From an uncultured Eubacteriaceae bacterium (GTDB taxonomy: Bacteria > Bacillota > Clostridia > Eubacteriales > Eubacteriaceae), in contig CANRHG010000093.1 in assembly GCA_947630385.1 (NCBI GenBank), positions 1 to 7,500 on the forward strand: a stretch of DNA of 7,500 nt, given 5' to 3'. Both the position numbers and the translations under genes were made by a program. Numbering within the stretch: position 1 is the first letter of the stretch; each line of letters starts with the position of its first letter. The notes under the pieces were generated by a model, which searched no databases, was not told the DNA's origin, and saw only the letters and a program-made list of their open reading frames with translations. Positions 1-6,563 of the stretch are shown piece by piece.

Positions 1-159
1 CAGGCGCTCCTCGTCTAAAAGATCCTCGATCTGCGGGTACTGTTTTTTTACATCTTCCAGAGCCCGGCTGTCCGTGAGCGTGACGTCGTGCCCGGCTCGC
101 AGTAATAGTTTCGCGGCGCCCATACCCGTTCGGGCGGCGCCGATAATAAGTACGTTCAT
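1..159 (-). CDS. murD: MurD, UDP-N-acetylmuramoylalanine--D-glutamate ligase (N-terminal fragment, cut by window edge)
   Basis: Only the first 53 codons lie in the window; the frame is open to the left edge. The translation begins MNVLIIGAARTGMGAAKLLL, followed by an AGHDVTLTD segment. This is the Rossmann-like N-terminal domain of MurD, with the glycine-rich GAARTG loop at residues 7-12 and the strand ending in Asp30. MurD is the cytoplasmic ATP-dependent ligase that adds D-glutamate to UDP-MurNAc-L-alanine. The ATG at 159-157 shares an ATGA overlap with the mraY TGA stop, and there is no Shine-Dalgarno sequence upstream, so its translation is probably coupled to mraY. The mraY-murD order is the usual dcw order, which supports the call. 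The ATP-binding central domain and the C-terminal domain are outside the window, so integrity of the gene cannot be judged. Confidence 0.9.
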   Translation of the reverse strand, partial: MNVLIIGAARTGMGAAKLLLRAGHDVTLTDSRALEDVKKQYPQIEDLLDEERL

Positions 160-1106
160 AATACGATCAGTGCGGCGGTCACCCCGATGACCGCCCAACT
201 CCAAAACATCATGACGACCTGCATCTCGGGTTTTCCACCCAGTTCAAAGTGGTGATGCAGTGGCGCCATGCGAAAGATCCGTTTTCCGTGACTGAGCTTA
301 AAGTAACCGACCTGCATTACGACCGAGAGCGCTTCGAGCACGAAGACGAACCCGGCGATCAAAAAATACAGGAGCATCTGTTCTTTGATCGCGACCGCGC
401 AAAGCGCGCCCCCGAGCGCCATCGAGCCGGTATCCCCCATGAAGACCTTCGCCGGCTTGATGTTGTAACACAAAAAGGCCAGACAGGCCCCGATAAAACA
501 CCCGGCAAAGATCGAAAGGCCGGTCTCGTCACGTAGTAAGGCCACGATCAGAAAAAAGACCATCACGATCAGGCTCAGTCCCGAACACAGCCCGTCGAGT
601 CCGTCCGAGAGGTTGACCGCGTTCGTGATCGAAAGGATGGCAATAAAAGTGATAAACGAAGTCAGCAGTCCCAGATCGGCCGGACCGTAAAACGGGACGT
701 AAAGGACCGTCCCCACGTGAAAGTAGGCCCAGACGGTAAAAAAGAGCGCCGCGACGATCTGCAGAAGTAGTTTTTGCATGACCGTCAGGCCCTCGTTGTG
801 CTTTTGAACGATCCCGATCAGGTCGTCCAAAAATCCCACGGCCCCGTAGACGAGCATCATCAAAAAGGCGTAAAAATCGACCTTCCCGGTGACAAAGAAG
901 AAGGCGAGCGTGACTAAGACGATCCCGAAGATCATGTTAAGCCCACCCATCGTCGGGGTTCCGGCTTTTTTGTAGTGGCTTTTGGGTCCTTCCTCCCTAA
1001 TCTGTTGGCCGAACTTTAGGCGTTTGAGTAGGGGGATCAGGGGTGGGAGCGTTAAGATCCCACACAGGTAAGTTATGATTAGGCCGTAAAGGGCTGGCTC
1101 ATTCAT
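156..1106 (-). CDS. mraY: MraY, phospho-N-acetylmuramoyl-pentapeptide transferase
   Basis: This 316-residue polytopic inner-membrane enzyme transfers phospho-MurNAc-pentapeptide from the UDP precursor to undecaprenyl phosphate, making lipid I. The length is normal for the family. Visible signatures are the GTPTMGG segment (residues 49-55), the Asp pair in GFLDD (D94, D95), the NAVNLSDGLDGL motif (162-173), the FMGDTGS motif with D225 (222-228), and the APLHHHFELGG histidine motif (281-291). Roughly ten hydrophobic segments alternate with these polar loops. All expected catalytic and Mg-binding residues are present. The ATG at 1106 overlaps the end of murF by 8 bases and has no convincing Shine-Dalgarno sequence, so coupling to murF is likely. 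The TGA stop overlaps the murD start by 4 bases. Finding mraY directly after murF and before murD matches common dcw layouts. Confidence 0.97.
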   Translation of the reverse strand: MNEPALYGLIITYLCGILTLPPLIPLLKRLKFGQQIREEGPKSHYKKAGTPTMGGLNMIFGIVLVTLAFFFVTGKVDFYAFLMMLVYGAVGFLDDLIGIVQKHNEGLTVMQKLLLQIVAALFFTVWAYFHVGTVLYVPFYGPADLGLLTSFITFIAILSITNAVNLSDGLDGLCSGLSLIVMVFFLIVALLRDETGLSIFAGCFIGACLAFLCYNIKPAKVFMGDTGSMALGGALCAVAIKEQMLLYFLIAGFVFVLEALSVVMQVGYFKLSHGKRIFRMAPLHHHFELGGKPEMQVVMMFWSWAVIGVTAALIVL

Positions 1107-2481
1107 TCGTCAAGTCTTTTAGGATGTCTTTAAACCCCATGGCGTTGGAGGCTTTGAAAAGGACGATGTCGTCGGGCCCAAGAAAGCTCCGTAGGTACTC
1201 GGTGGCTTCGTCTTTGCTTTTAAAGTACTTTCCCTGCATCCCGGCGCGCACCTGTAGGGCGCCTCGCATGATGTTGATGGCTTTCTCCCCGATCCCGATC
1301 AGGATATCGGCGTTTCGCGCCGCGGCCCGCCCCGTCTCGAGGTGGCCCTGCAGCGAAAGCTCTCCGAGTTCTTCCATATCGCCTAGGACGGCAATCGTGC
1401 GTTTTCCTTTCGAGGCCATCGCTGACAGGCTCTCTAGGGCCGCCCGCATCGAATCGGGGTTGGCGTTATAGGAATCGTCGATGTAGTGCACGCCGTCTTT
1501 TTCAAAAATATTGAGTCTATGGTCGGACGGGTAGAACTGGTCGAGGCCACGCTGGATCTCTTCGTATTCGAGCCCGTACATCTTCGCCACGCTGATGGCC
1601 GCGAGTACGTTGTAGATGTTGTGTTCGCCCGGAAATTTGAGTCGGTAGCGTTCCCTGCCGATGTTAAAGGCGATGCCATCCTCGCCCGAGTAGCAGTTTT
1701 CGGCTTTCAGGTTCAGCCCCACCGAGTGGATCCCGTAACGCATGATCTTAAACGGTCGCGGCTCGATTTTTTTAAGCAGGTCGTCGTCCCCGTTTAAGAT
1801 GGCCGTGTCCCGGTCTTCGAGCGTCGTTAGGATCTCCTTTTTGGCCTGCAGAATGTTCTCGCGCGAGTGCAGATTTTCCATGTGCGCCGTCCCGATGTTC
1901 GTGATCAGCGCGATCTGGGGTCGGACCAGCCTGATCGACTGGTCGATCTCACCCAGGTGGTTCATTCCCATCTCGACGACCGCGATCTCGTCGTCTTCTT
2001 CGATGCCGATGAGCGTTCTGGGTACGCCGTAAGCGTTGTTTAAATTCCCATCGGTCTTATGTACCTTAAAACGCTGCGAAAGCACCGAAGCGATCAAATC
2101 CTTGGTCGTCGTCTTCCCACTCGAGCCGGTCACGGCGATGACGGGAATGCCGCTTCGCTCGCGGTTGAAGGAGGCGATGCGTTTTAGGGCCCGCTTCGTC
2201 GAAGAGGTGAGAAGAAAGGTCTTGTTCTGCTTTCCGAGTTCTTCGAGGTCCACGCCGACGTCCTGCGGGGCTTTCTCGCTCACGACGGCTTCGGCCCCGT
2301 TTTCCAGGGCTTCTTTGATGTAATCGTGCCCGTCGAGGTTCTCACCGCGGATGGCGATAAAAAGCTTTCCGGGCCCGGCTTCGTGTGAATCGATGACCGC
2401 GTCGTTGATGTAGCCGTCGCCCATGACCAGAGCTCGGCCACTTAAAACTTCCTCTAATCGGTTTACTGGAATTTCTTTCAT
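1099..2481 (-). CDS. murF: MurF, UDP-N-acetylmuramoyl-tripeptide--D-alanyl-D-alanine ligase
   Basis: This 460-residue cytoplasmic ligase uses ATP to add D-Ala-D-Ala to the UDP-MurNAc-tripeptide, the last soluble step of the pentapeptide precursor. Three Mur-ligase domains are visible. The N-terminal substrate domain is at about 1-110, with GENLDGHDY at 46-54. The ATPase domain holds the P-loop VTGSSGKTTTK (117-127), NLNNAYGVP (146-154), MGMNHLGEI (171-179) and NIGTAH (195-200). The C-terminal domain begins near 320 and carries DDSYNANPDSM (335-345) and LGDMEELGE (366-374). NLNNAYGVP and DDSYNANPDSM distinguish MurF from MurC, MurD and MurE. Two positions look less usual: DSH at 31-33, where DSR is common, and KASNAM at 443-448, where KGSRAM is common. 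The start lies 30 bases after the PBP stop with only weak Shine-Dalgarno character. The 3' end overlaps mraY by 8 bases. Confidence 0.96.
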   Translation of the reverse strand: MKEIPVNRLEEVLSGRALVMGDGYINDAVIDSHEAGPGKLFIAIRGENLDGHDYIKEALENGAEAVVSEKAPQDVGVDLEELGKQNKTFLLTSSTKRALKRIASFNRERSGIPVIAVTGSSGKTTTKDLIASVLSQRFKVHKTDGNLNNAYGVPRTLIGIEEDDEIAVVEMGMNHLGEIDQSIRLVRPQIALITNIGTAHMENLHSRENILQAKKEILTTLEDRDTAILNGDDDLLKKIEPRPFKIMRYGIHSVGLNLKAENCYSGEDGIAFNIGRERYRLKFPGEHNIYNVLAAISVAKMYGLEYEEIQRGLDQFYPSDHRLNIFEKDGVHYIDDSYNANPDSMRAALESLSAMASKGKRTIAVLGDMEELGELSLQGHLETGRAAARNADILIGIGEKAINIMRGALQVRAGMQGKYFKSKDEATEYLRSFLGPDDIVLFKASNAMGFKDILKDLTNE

Positions 2482-2511
2482 GTCTATCTAAAAGAGGTCC
2501 GTTTGGGCCTT

Positions 2512-4845
2512 CTAATTTTTGAATTTAACCGTTATCTTTTGATCGGGCTCTACCGCCGTCCCCGGCGCCACGGACTGTTCGTAGGCGAAACCGTCGCCGT
2601 CGATTTCGAGTTTGACCCCGAGTTCCTTGGCCTTTTGGTTGACGCTTTGAACGCTCATCCCGTTAAAGTCCGGCATGACCGCTTCGCTCGTCTTCTCACC
2701 GACCGTGAGTACGAGCGTCTGCCCGGTGTACTCGCTCTGGGCGGGTAGGCTCTGCGTCAGGACCGTCTCTCCCTGGCCCTCGGTCGTGTAGTTGATGCCG
2801 CGTTCCTTTAAGACCGCTTCGGCGTCTTCGAGGCTTTGGCCCACGCATTCTGGGATCTGAACGGCGCTCTGTTGTTTGGCTTCGGGGTTGGTCCCCTGAT
2901 AGATCATCGTCTGGCGCAGCAGGTCCACGGCCGTGGGGGCCGCGCTCGTGGCGCCCTGGGCCCCGTTTTTGGGCTCGTCGAGGATGACCATGCAACAGTA
3001 CTGCGGGTCGTCCACCGGCGCGAAGCAGAAAAAGGAGGTCACATAAAGCGAACTCGAGTACTCCCCGCCGACGAATTTTTCGGCCGTTCCGGTCTTACCG
3101 CCCATCTCTATCCCTCCGGTGTAGGGGATAAGTCCGGTCTTGGACTCGAGCACGCCCTTCATTTCCTCACGGAGCGTCGAAGAGGTCGAGTTAGAGATGA
3201 TCTGTTTGGAACTCTCCGAGCCGCCGCCGTTTAAGATCGTGGGCTTAACGTAATAGCCGTTGTTGATCAGGCAGTTGAGCGCCGTCACGATCTGTATCGG
3301 GGTCACGGCCAGGCCCTGCCCGAACGAGAAGGTCGAATAATCGATGATATTATAACTCCCGTCGTCCTGGAAGACGCGGTTGACGATCCCCTCTTCTTCC
3401 CCGGTGAGCTCGATCCCGGTGGAGCGGCCGAAGCCGAGGTTGTAGACGTATTTGTAAAACGTGTTCGGATCCACGTTTTGGATGATCTGGACGAGCCCCG
3501 GGTTGCAGGAATTTTCGAGCACTTCCGCTAAGCTCTGCGTCCCGTGGGTCCCGGTACAATGGATCGTCGTACCCGCGACGTTGATGGCCCCGACGCACTC
3601 AAAGTGCATCGACGGGTTGATCACGCCTTCCTCCAGTGCCGTCGATACCGTCACCGGCTTAAAGGTCGAGCCCGGCTCGTAGATAAAACTCACGGCCGGA
3701 TTCTTCCAGGTCTCTTCTAGGGCCGCGGCCTTGTCCATGCTCTCGAGCTCGGGACTTCTGGCCAAGAAGGTCTCACTGAGCTTATACGGGTCGTTTAGAT
3801 CAAAATCGGGTTTTGAGGCCATCGAAATGATCTCGCCGGTCTTGACGTTCATGATGATGGCGATGCCTTTTTTCGCTTCCCAGGTGTTTACGCAGTTCTC
3901 TAAGCCGCGCTCAGCCAGCGCCTGGATGTTGCTGTCGATGGACAGGTACAGATCCTCTCCCGCCACGGGCTCGCGCACGAGCTGCGTTTCCGACGGTAGG
4001 ATCTCGCCCTGGGCGTCCTTTTGGCTGTAGCTGATCCCGTCGGTCCCCTTCAGCCGGTCGTCGAAGGTCTTTTCGACCCCGTACAGGCCCTCGTGGTTGT
4101 TTCCGGTAAAACCGAGCACGTAGCTAAGGAAGTTTCCGTTCGTGTAGTACCGTTTTTGGTCGTCGAGGAGTTCTACGCCGTTATAGGAGACGATCTCCCC
4201 TTCTTCGTCTTTTATGGCCAGTTTGTCCCGAAAACTTTCGGCCTGGGTCGTATCGACCTTGGTCTTTAAGGTCTGGGAGGTGTTTTCTTTGCTCGTCAAA
4301 TACTCGAGCACCGTCTCTTCCGAATACTCGAGCGCCACCGACAGGACGGCCGCGTCTTTTTTCGCGTCTTTGACCCTATCGGGAAAGACGAAGAGTTTAT
4401 TGCCCTCGACGTAGTAGGCATCGGGATCGAGATTTTCCATAAACGACGTATCCTTTACGGTGTCGCTGATCTCGATCTGGTCGTCCTCGAGCTGGTTGCA
4501 GGTGGACAGCACTTCGTTATAATCGAGCCCGAAAGTCGAACTGGCCAGTTTTGCCACGGCTTTGGGGTCTTCGACCTGCTTGGGGATGACGGTGACCGAT
4601 TTGGCCTTCGCGTCCTTGACGAGGGTATTGCCGTTTCTATCGTAGATGTTGCCCCGGGTCGCTTTGACCGTCGTCTCCTCCACCGCCTGGTCGATCTGTT
4701 GGGAGAGTTGTTCGCTGCGGTCGACGACCTGCCAAAAGCTGAGCCGGCCGATGACGACGGCCACACAGAAGACCAAAAAGCCGAGCACGACCGTAACCCG
4801 TGGGTTTTCGCGCCACAACCGTTTTTTTACTCGTTTAGTCCCCAT
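2512..4845 (-). CDS. Class B penicillin-binding protein with two PASTA domains (FtsI / PBP2B / SpoVD type)
   Basis: This 777-residue membrane-anchored D,D-transpeptidase should cross-link septal peptidoglycan. A basic start and one membrane anchor (about 17-36) precede the dimerisation/pedestal domain, which opens with RGNIYDRNG (64-72) and has YGVEK at 255-259. The transpeptidase domain (about 325-645) carries the catalytic SxxK as STFK (S393, K396), the SxN motif as SCN (446-448), and the KTG triad as KTGTA (584-588). SFGQG at 507-511 is also typical. Two PASTA repeats follow (about 657-716 and 720-777). It sits between ftsL and murF, and its ATG overlaps ftsL by 19 bases. Division PBPs (PBP2B, PBP2X) and the sporulation PBP SpoVD share this architecture. 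Because it is the PBP of the dcw operon, a division role is most likely, but a SpoVD-type assignment is not excluded, so no symbol is given. The stop codon is TAG. Confidence 0.94.
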   Translation of the reverse strand: MGTKRVKKRLWRENPRVTVVLGFLVFCVAVVIGRLSFWQVVDRSEQLSQQIDQAVEETTVKATRGNIYDRNGNTLVKDAKAKSVTVIPKQVEDPKAVAKLASSTFGLDYNEVLSTCNQLEDDQIEISDTVKDTSFMENLDPDAYYVEGNKLFVFPDRVKDAKKDAAVLSVALEYSEETVLEYLTSKENTSQTLKTKVDTTQAESFRDKLAIKDEEGEIVSYNGVELLDDQKRYYTNGNFLSYVLGFTGNNHEGLYGVEKTFDDRLKGTDGISYSQKDAQGEILPSETQLVREPVAGEDLYLSIDSNIQALAERGLENCVNTWEAKKGIAIIMNVKTGEIISMASKPDFDLNDPYKLSETFLARSPELESMDKAAALEETWKNPAVSFIYEPGSTFKPVTVSTALEEGVINPSMHFECVGAINVAGTTIHCTGTHGTQSLAEVLENSCNPGLVQIIQNVDPNTFYKYVYNLGFGRSTGIELTGEEEGIVNRVFQDDGSYNIIDYSTFSFGQGLAVTPIQIVTALNCLINNGYYVKPTILNGGGSESSKQIISNSTSSTLREEMKGVLESKTGLIPYTGGIEMGGKTGTAEKFVGGEYSSSLYVTSFFCFAPVDDPQYCCMVILDEPKNGAQGATSAAPTAVDLLRQTMIYQGTNPEAKQQSAVQIPECVGQSLEDAEAVLKERGINYTTEGQGETVLTQSLPAQSEYTGQTLVLTVGEKTSEAVMPDFNGMSVQSVNQKAKELGVKLEIDGDGFAYEQSVAPGTAVEPDQKITVKFKN

Positions 4846-5267
4846 AAAAACCGGTCTCTATACTGTGTGAAAAAATTCAGGTAATCGATGAGCCCGACCG
4901 ACGTGTTCGGCAGTACGGTCTGCTTTTTGGCCGCGCTCTCGTAGATGTACTGGTCGTTGGTGGCCTCCTTCATCCCGTACGAGCGCGCCTGGGCCTCGAT
5001 CTCCTTTAAATTCGTGCTGCTGTGCAGGCGCCCGTCCTTGTCGTCGATCTCGGCCTGGACGGTGTTGAGTTGGTCCTGCAACTGTTTTATCTCTATATTG
5101 AGCTGGTAGATCCAGCTGTGCAAAAGCAAAAAAATAACCGTGAGCAAAAACAGGGAGACCCCGAGTTTTATGCTGATGGGTATGGAAAAACGCCTGGTAA
5201 GTTTTACGCTCTTTTTTTTGCTTTTCTTTTTAACCCTTCGTTTTCTTAGGCTTAGTTCTTGATCCAT
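4827..5267 (-). CDS. ftsL: FtsL-like bitopic cell-division protein
   Basis: This 146-residue protein is recognised mainly by architecture and position, as FtsL sequences diverge strongly. The cytoplasmic N-terminus is very basic, with several Lys/Arg clusters in residues 8-26. One membrane span follows at about 35-54. A leucine- and glutamine-rich coiled coil runs from about 54 to 90, and then an external tail of about 55 residues. That is the FtsL/DivIC layout: a bitopic protein whose extracellular coiled coil scaffolds the divisome and helps activate the septal synthase. It lies between rsmH and the class B PBP, the standard ftsL location, overlapping them by 16 and 19 bases. An AAAGGA sequence 10 bases before the ATG (5283-5278) is a modest ribosome binding site. 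The tail is somewhat longer than in a minimal FtsL. The alternative, a DivIC-like protein, is less likely at this position. Confidence 0.82.
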   Translation of the reverse strand: MDQELSLRKRRVKKKSKKKSVKLTRRFSIPISIKLGVSLFLLTVIFLLLHSWIYQLNIEIKQLQDQLNTVQAEIDDKDGRLHSSTNLKEIEAQARSYGMKEATNDQYIYESAAKKQTVLPNTSVGLIDYLNFFTQYRDRFLWGLNE

Positions 5268-6202
5268 GGGTTCTCGGTCCTTTCTACGATGCGCAACAGG
5301 GCGCTGCGCGATCTCTTATTGTCGTCGATCTCCCCTTGCGACGGGCGCAGGGGTTTACGTGTGATTCGGTCAACTAAGGGCTTTTTTCCACAAACACATA
5401 CCGGAAAATCCGGCGGGCAGGTACACGGATCGCTCAGTTCTTTAAACACGTTCTTCACGATCCGGTCTTCGAGCGAGTGAAAGCTGATCACGCAAAGCCG
5501 ACCCCCGGGTTTAAGGGATCTTACGCTCTCCCTTAAGGTACCCTCCAAAATCCCGAGTTCGTCGTTGGTCGCGATGCGAAGGGCCTGGAAGGTCTTTCTG
5601 GCCGGATGCTTCCCCTTAAAGCGCATCTTTTTCGGGTAGGCCTCCTTGACGAGCTCGCTGAGCTCGGTCGTGGTCGCAATCGGGCGGTTCTCGATGATTT
5701 TCTGGGCGATCCTTGCGGCAAAGCGCTCCTCGCCGTATTCCTTTAAGATCTTTATTAAATCTTCCTTTTCGTACGTGTTGACCACCTCGGCCGCGCTGAG
5801 CGTGGCCTGTCGGTCCATGCGCATGTCCAGCGGCCCCTCGTGGTGGTAGGAAAAACCGCGCGCGCTGTCGTCGAACTGGAAAGAAGAGACCCCCAGATCG
5901 AAGACGATCCCGTCGATCTTATCGATGCCAAGTTCCGAAAGGATCCCCCTTAAGTTTTTAAAATTGTCTTTTACAAAAAACTTTTTGGCCGGGTAGTCCT
6001 TGAGGCGCTCCCTCGCCCGTTTTTGGGCGTAGTCGTCCTGGTCGATCCCTATGAAGGTTCCCTGTGCGTCTAGACGCTTTAGGATCTCCTCACTGTGACC
6101 GCCGCCGCCCATCGTGGCGTCAACGTATATCCCGTCGGGACGGATCTTTAGTCCGTCCACCGTTTCACTCAGTAAAACGCTCTTGTGTTGTGGCTGTTGC
6201 AT
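5252..6202 (-). CDS. rsmH: RsmH (MraW), 16S rRNA (cytosine(1402)-N4)-methyltransferase
   Basis: This 316-residue cytoplasmic SAM-dependent methyltransferase modifies the N4 of C1402 in the decoding region of 16S rRNA. Family signatures appear in order: HKSVLLSE near the N-terminus (6-13), the SAM-binding loop DATMGGGGH (28-36), GIDQD (52-56), DLGVSS (102-107), PLDMRMD (124-130), HPARKTFQALRI (199-210), and ISFHSLEDR (239-247). A four-cysteine patch, CTC and CVC (C260, C262, C269, C271), precedes the Arg/Ser-rich end (RSRSALLR, 297-304). Length is typical. The ATG at 6202 is chosen because it puts the conserved HxSVLLxE motif at the usual distance from the start. Only a weak GGAAA sequence precedes it, and that lies in a hairpin. 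It is the first gene of the operon here; mraZ, the usual upstream neighbour, is absent. Confidence 0.97.
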   Translation of the reverse strand: MQQPQHKSVLLSETVDGLKIRPDGIYVDATMGGGGHSEEILKRLDAQGTFIGIDQDDYAQKRARERLKDYPAKKFFVKDNFKNLRGILSELGIDKIDGIVFDLGVSSFQFDDSARGFSYHHEGPLDMRMDRQATLSAAEVVNTYEKEDLIKILKEYGEERFAARIAQKIIENRPIATTTELSELVKEAYPKKMRFKGKHPARKTFQALRIATNDELGILEGTLRESVRSLKPGGRLCVISFHSLEDRIVKNVFKELSDPCTCPPDFPVCVCGKKPLVDRITRKPLRPSQGEIDDNKRSRSALLRIVERTENPWIKN

Positions 6203-6243
6203 AGTATTGTTTCCGTAAGACGGAAGATTCCAAATAAAACCAT
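6169..6243 (-). CDS. Possible 24-codon upstream ORF overlapping the rsmH start
   Basis: A small ORF starts with ATG at 6243-6241, preceded by GGAG (6252-6249) with a 5-base spacer. That is a better ribosome binding site than the one before rsmH. It encodes 24 residues, starting MVLFGIFRLTE, and ends with TGA at 6171-6169. It is out of frame with rsmH and overlaps its first 34 bases. The peptide resembles nothing I recognise. If translated, ribosomes would melt the hairpin just before rsmH and terminate inside it, so it could control rsmH initiation. It may equally be a chance ORF, since short ORFs of this length are common. Confidence 0.25.
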   Translation of the reverse strand: MVLFGIFRLTETILCNSHNTRAFY

Positions 6244-6363
6244 TCTTGCTCCGGAGTATTTTCTACGTTTTGTCGTAGTACCAGAAGAAGAAAGTCCGGC
6301 CTAGCCAGTGAAAAGACGGCTACGTAGAAAAAACCGGTACGGGCCCCTAAAAAAATCAAACAG
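6203..6363 (-). promoter_or_regulatory. rsmH operon leader rich in inverted repeats (candidate structured 5' UTR)
   Basis: This stretch lies between the best candidate -10 and the rsmH start. In the minus-strand RNA a 10-base arm (6331-6322) can pair with a complementary arm at 6268-6259. The later arm can instead form a local hairpin, using CTACG at 6278-6274 and CGTAG at 6267-6263. A third stem pairs 6322-6318 with 6306-6302, extended by GT/AC across a one-base bulge. CCGGA/TCCGG at 6299-6295 and 6255-6251 encloses the local hairpin. No recognisable riboswitch, T-box motif or U-tract terminator was seen. The mutually exclusive pairings are visible in the sequence; a regulatory function is inference. 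Confidence 0.4.
6211..6225 (-). promoter_or_regulatory. Hairpin immediately upstream of the rsmH start
   Basis: TTCCGT and ACGGAA form a perfect 6-bp stem with a 3-base loop, ending 8 bases before the rsmH ATG. The 3' arm contains the GGAA that is the only Shine-Dalgarno-like sequence for rsmH, so the stem would hide it. The 5' arm also overlaps the palindrome GGAATCTTCC, so an alternative pairing exists. The structure suggests reduced or conditional initiation, which is not demonstrated. Confidence 0.45.
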
Positions 6364-6369
6364 TGAAAA

Positions 6370-6396
6370 ATTATAGTTAAAGAGAGTGGGGCTCAA
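6370..6396 (-). promoter_or_regulatory. Candidate sigma-A promoter for the rsmH-murD operon
   Basis: On the minus strand TTGAGC (6396-6391) and TATAAT (6375-6370) are separated by 15 bases. The -10 is a perfect consensus, the -35 matches at the important TTGA positions, and the spacer is shorter than the preferred 17. A start near 6363 would give a leader of about 160 nt. Confidence 0.45.
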
Positions 6397-6415
6397 GAAT
6401 AGTATAAATGATATA

Positions 6416-6440
6416 TCTGACAATATTTTTATAAGTCAGA
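6416..6440. repeat. Inverted repeat TCTGAC-N13-GTCAGA, operator-like
   Basis: Two perfect 6-base arms at 6416-6421 and 6435-6440 flank a 13-base AT-only centre in the divergent promoter region. Arm centres are 19 bases apart, close to two DNA turns, as is common for dimeric repressor sites. It overlaps the weaker leftward promoter. No known regulator motif is recognised. Confidence 0.35.
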
Positions 6441-6455
6441 ATAGAATTTTAACAA
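6428..6455 (-). promoter_or_regulatory. Second, weaker candidate promoter toward rsmH
   Basis: TTGTTA (6455-6450) and TATAAA (6433-6428) on the minus strand are 16 bases apart, an acceptable sigma-A geometry. The -10 lies between the arms of the TCTGAC/GTCAGA dyad. In DNA this AT-rich such matches arise easily by chance. Confidence 0.28.
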
Positions 6456-6538
6456 AAAAAGTCGAATTTGTTTAGGGTCTTATAAGGTAGCTTTGCTTTT
6501 AAATTATAGGAAATTTACAAAATCGGATATCCCGTTAC

Positions 6539-6547
6539 TGTTATAAT
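6539..6547 (+). promoter_or_regulatory. Extended -10 promoter for the ACT-UPF0210 pair
   Basis: TGTTATAAT is a perfect extended -10 element (TG, one base, TATAAT). No -35 lies at a 16-18 base spacing, which is acceptable for extended -10 promoters. AT-rich DNA upstream could act as an UP element. Transcription would begin near 6554, leaving a leader of only about 14 bases. Confidence 0.65.
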
Positions 6548-6556
6548 AGATTCATT

Positions 6557-6563
6557 GAGGAGG
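6557..6563 (+). promoter_or_regulatory. Consensus ribosome binding site of the ACT-domain gene
   Basis: GAGGAGG lies 4 bases before the ATG at 6568 and fixes that start. It is by far the strongest Shine-Dalgarno sequence in front of any gene in the window, in contrast to the weak sites in the dcw operon. Confidence 0.85.

Noticed and set aside
1124..2323. Several plus-strand frames of 95-115 codons inside murF
   Set aside because: All are antisense to murF, whose motifs are continuous through the region, and their translations are Ser/Arg-rich shadows.
2836..3234. 132-codon plus-strand frame inside the PBP gene
   Set aside because: It lies wholly antisense to the well-supported transpeptidase domain and its translation is a low-complexity shadow of the opposite strand.
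6285..6300. GAAAGTCCGGC resembling the conserved 5' region of RNase P RNA
   Set aside because: Only this short match is present. The following RNase P conserved segments are missing and the sequence turns AT-rich within 60 bases.
6165..6359. 64-codon TTG-start frame on the minus strand upstream of rsmH
   Set aside because: It starts with TTG without a ribosome binding site, overlaps the rsmH start, and its translation matches no family I know. I checked it as an MraZ remnant and saw no MraZ motif.
6333..6360. GC-rich palindromes (ACCGGTAC-like and GGGCCC) beside T/A runs as an intrinsic terminator
   Set aside because: The arms are only 3-4 bp with no proper loop, and a terminator here is not expected between divergent genes.
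6401..6423. TTGTCA and TATACT on the minus strand as a promoter
   Set aside because: The spacing is only 11 bases, incompatible with a sigma-A promoter.
6514..6547. TTTACA as a -35 for the rightward promoter
   Set aside because: The spacer to TATAAT is 22 bases, too long for sigma-A; the extended -10 explains the promoter without it.
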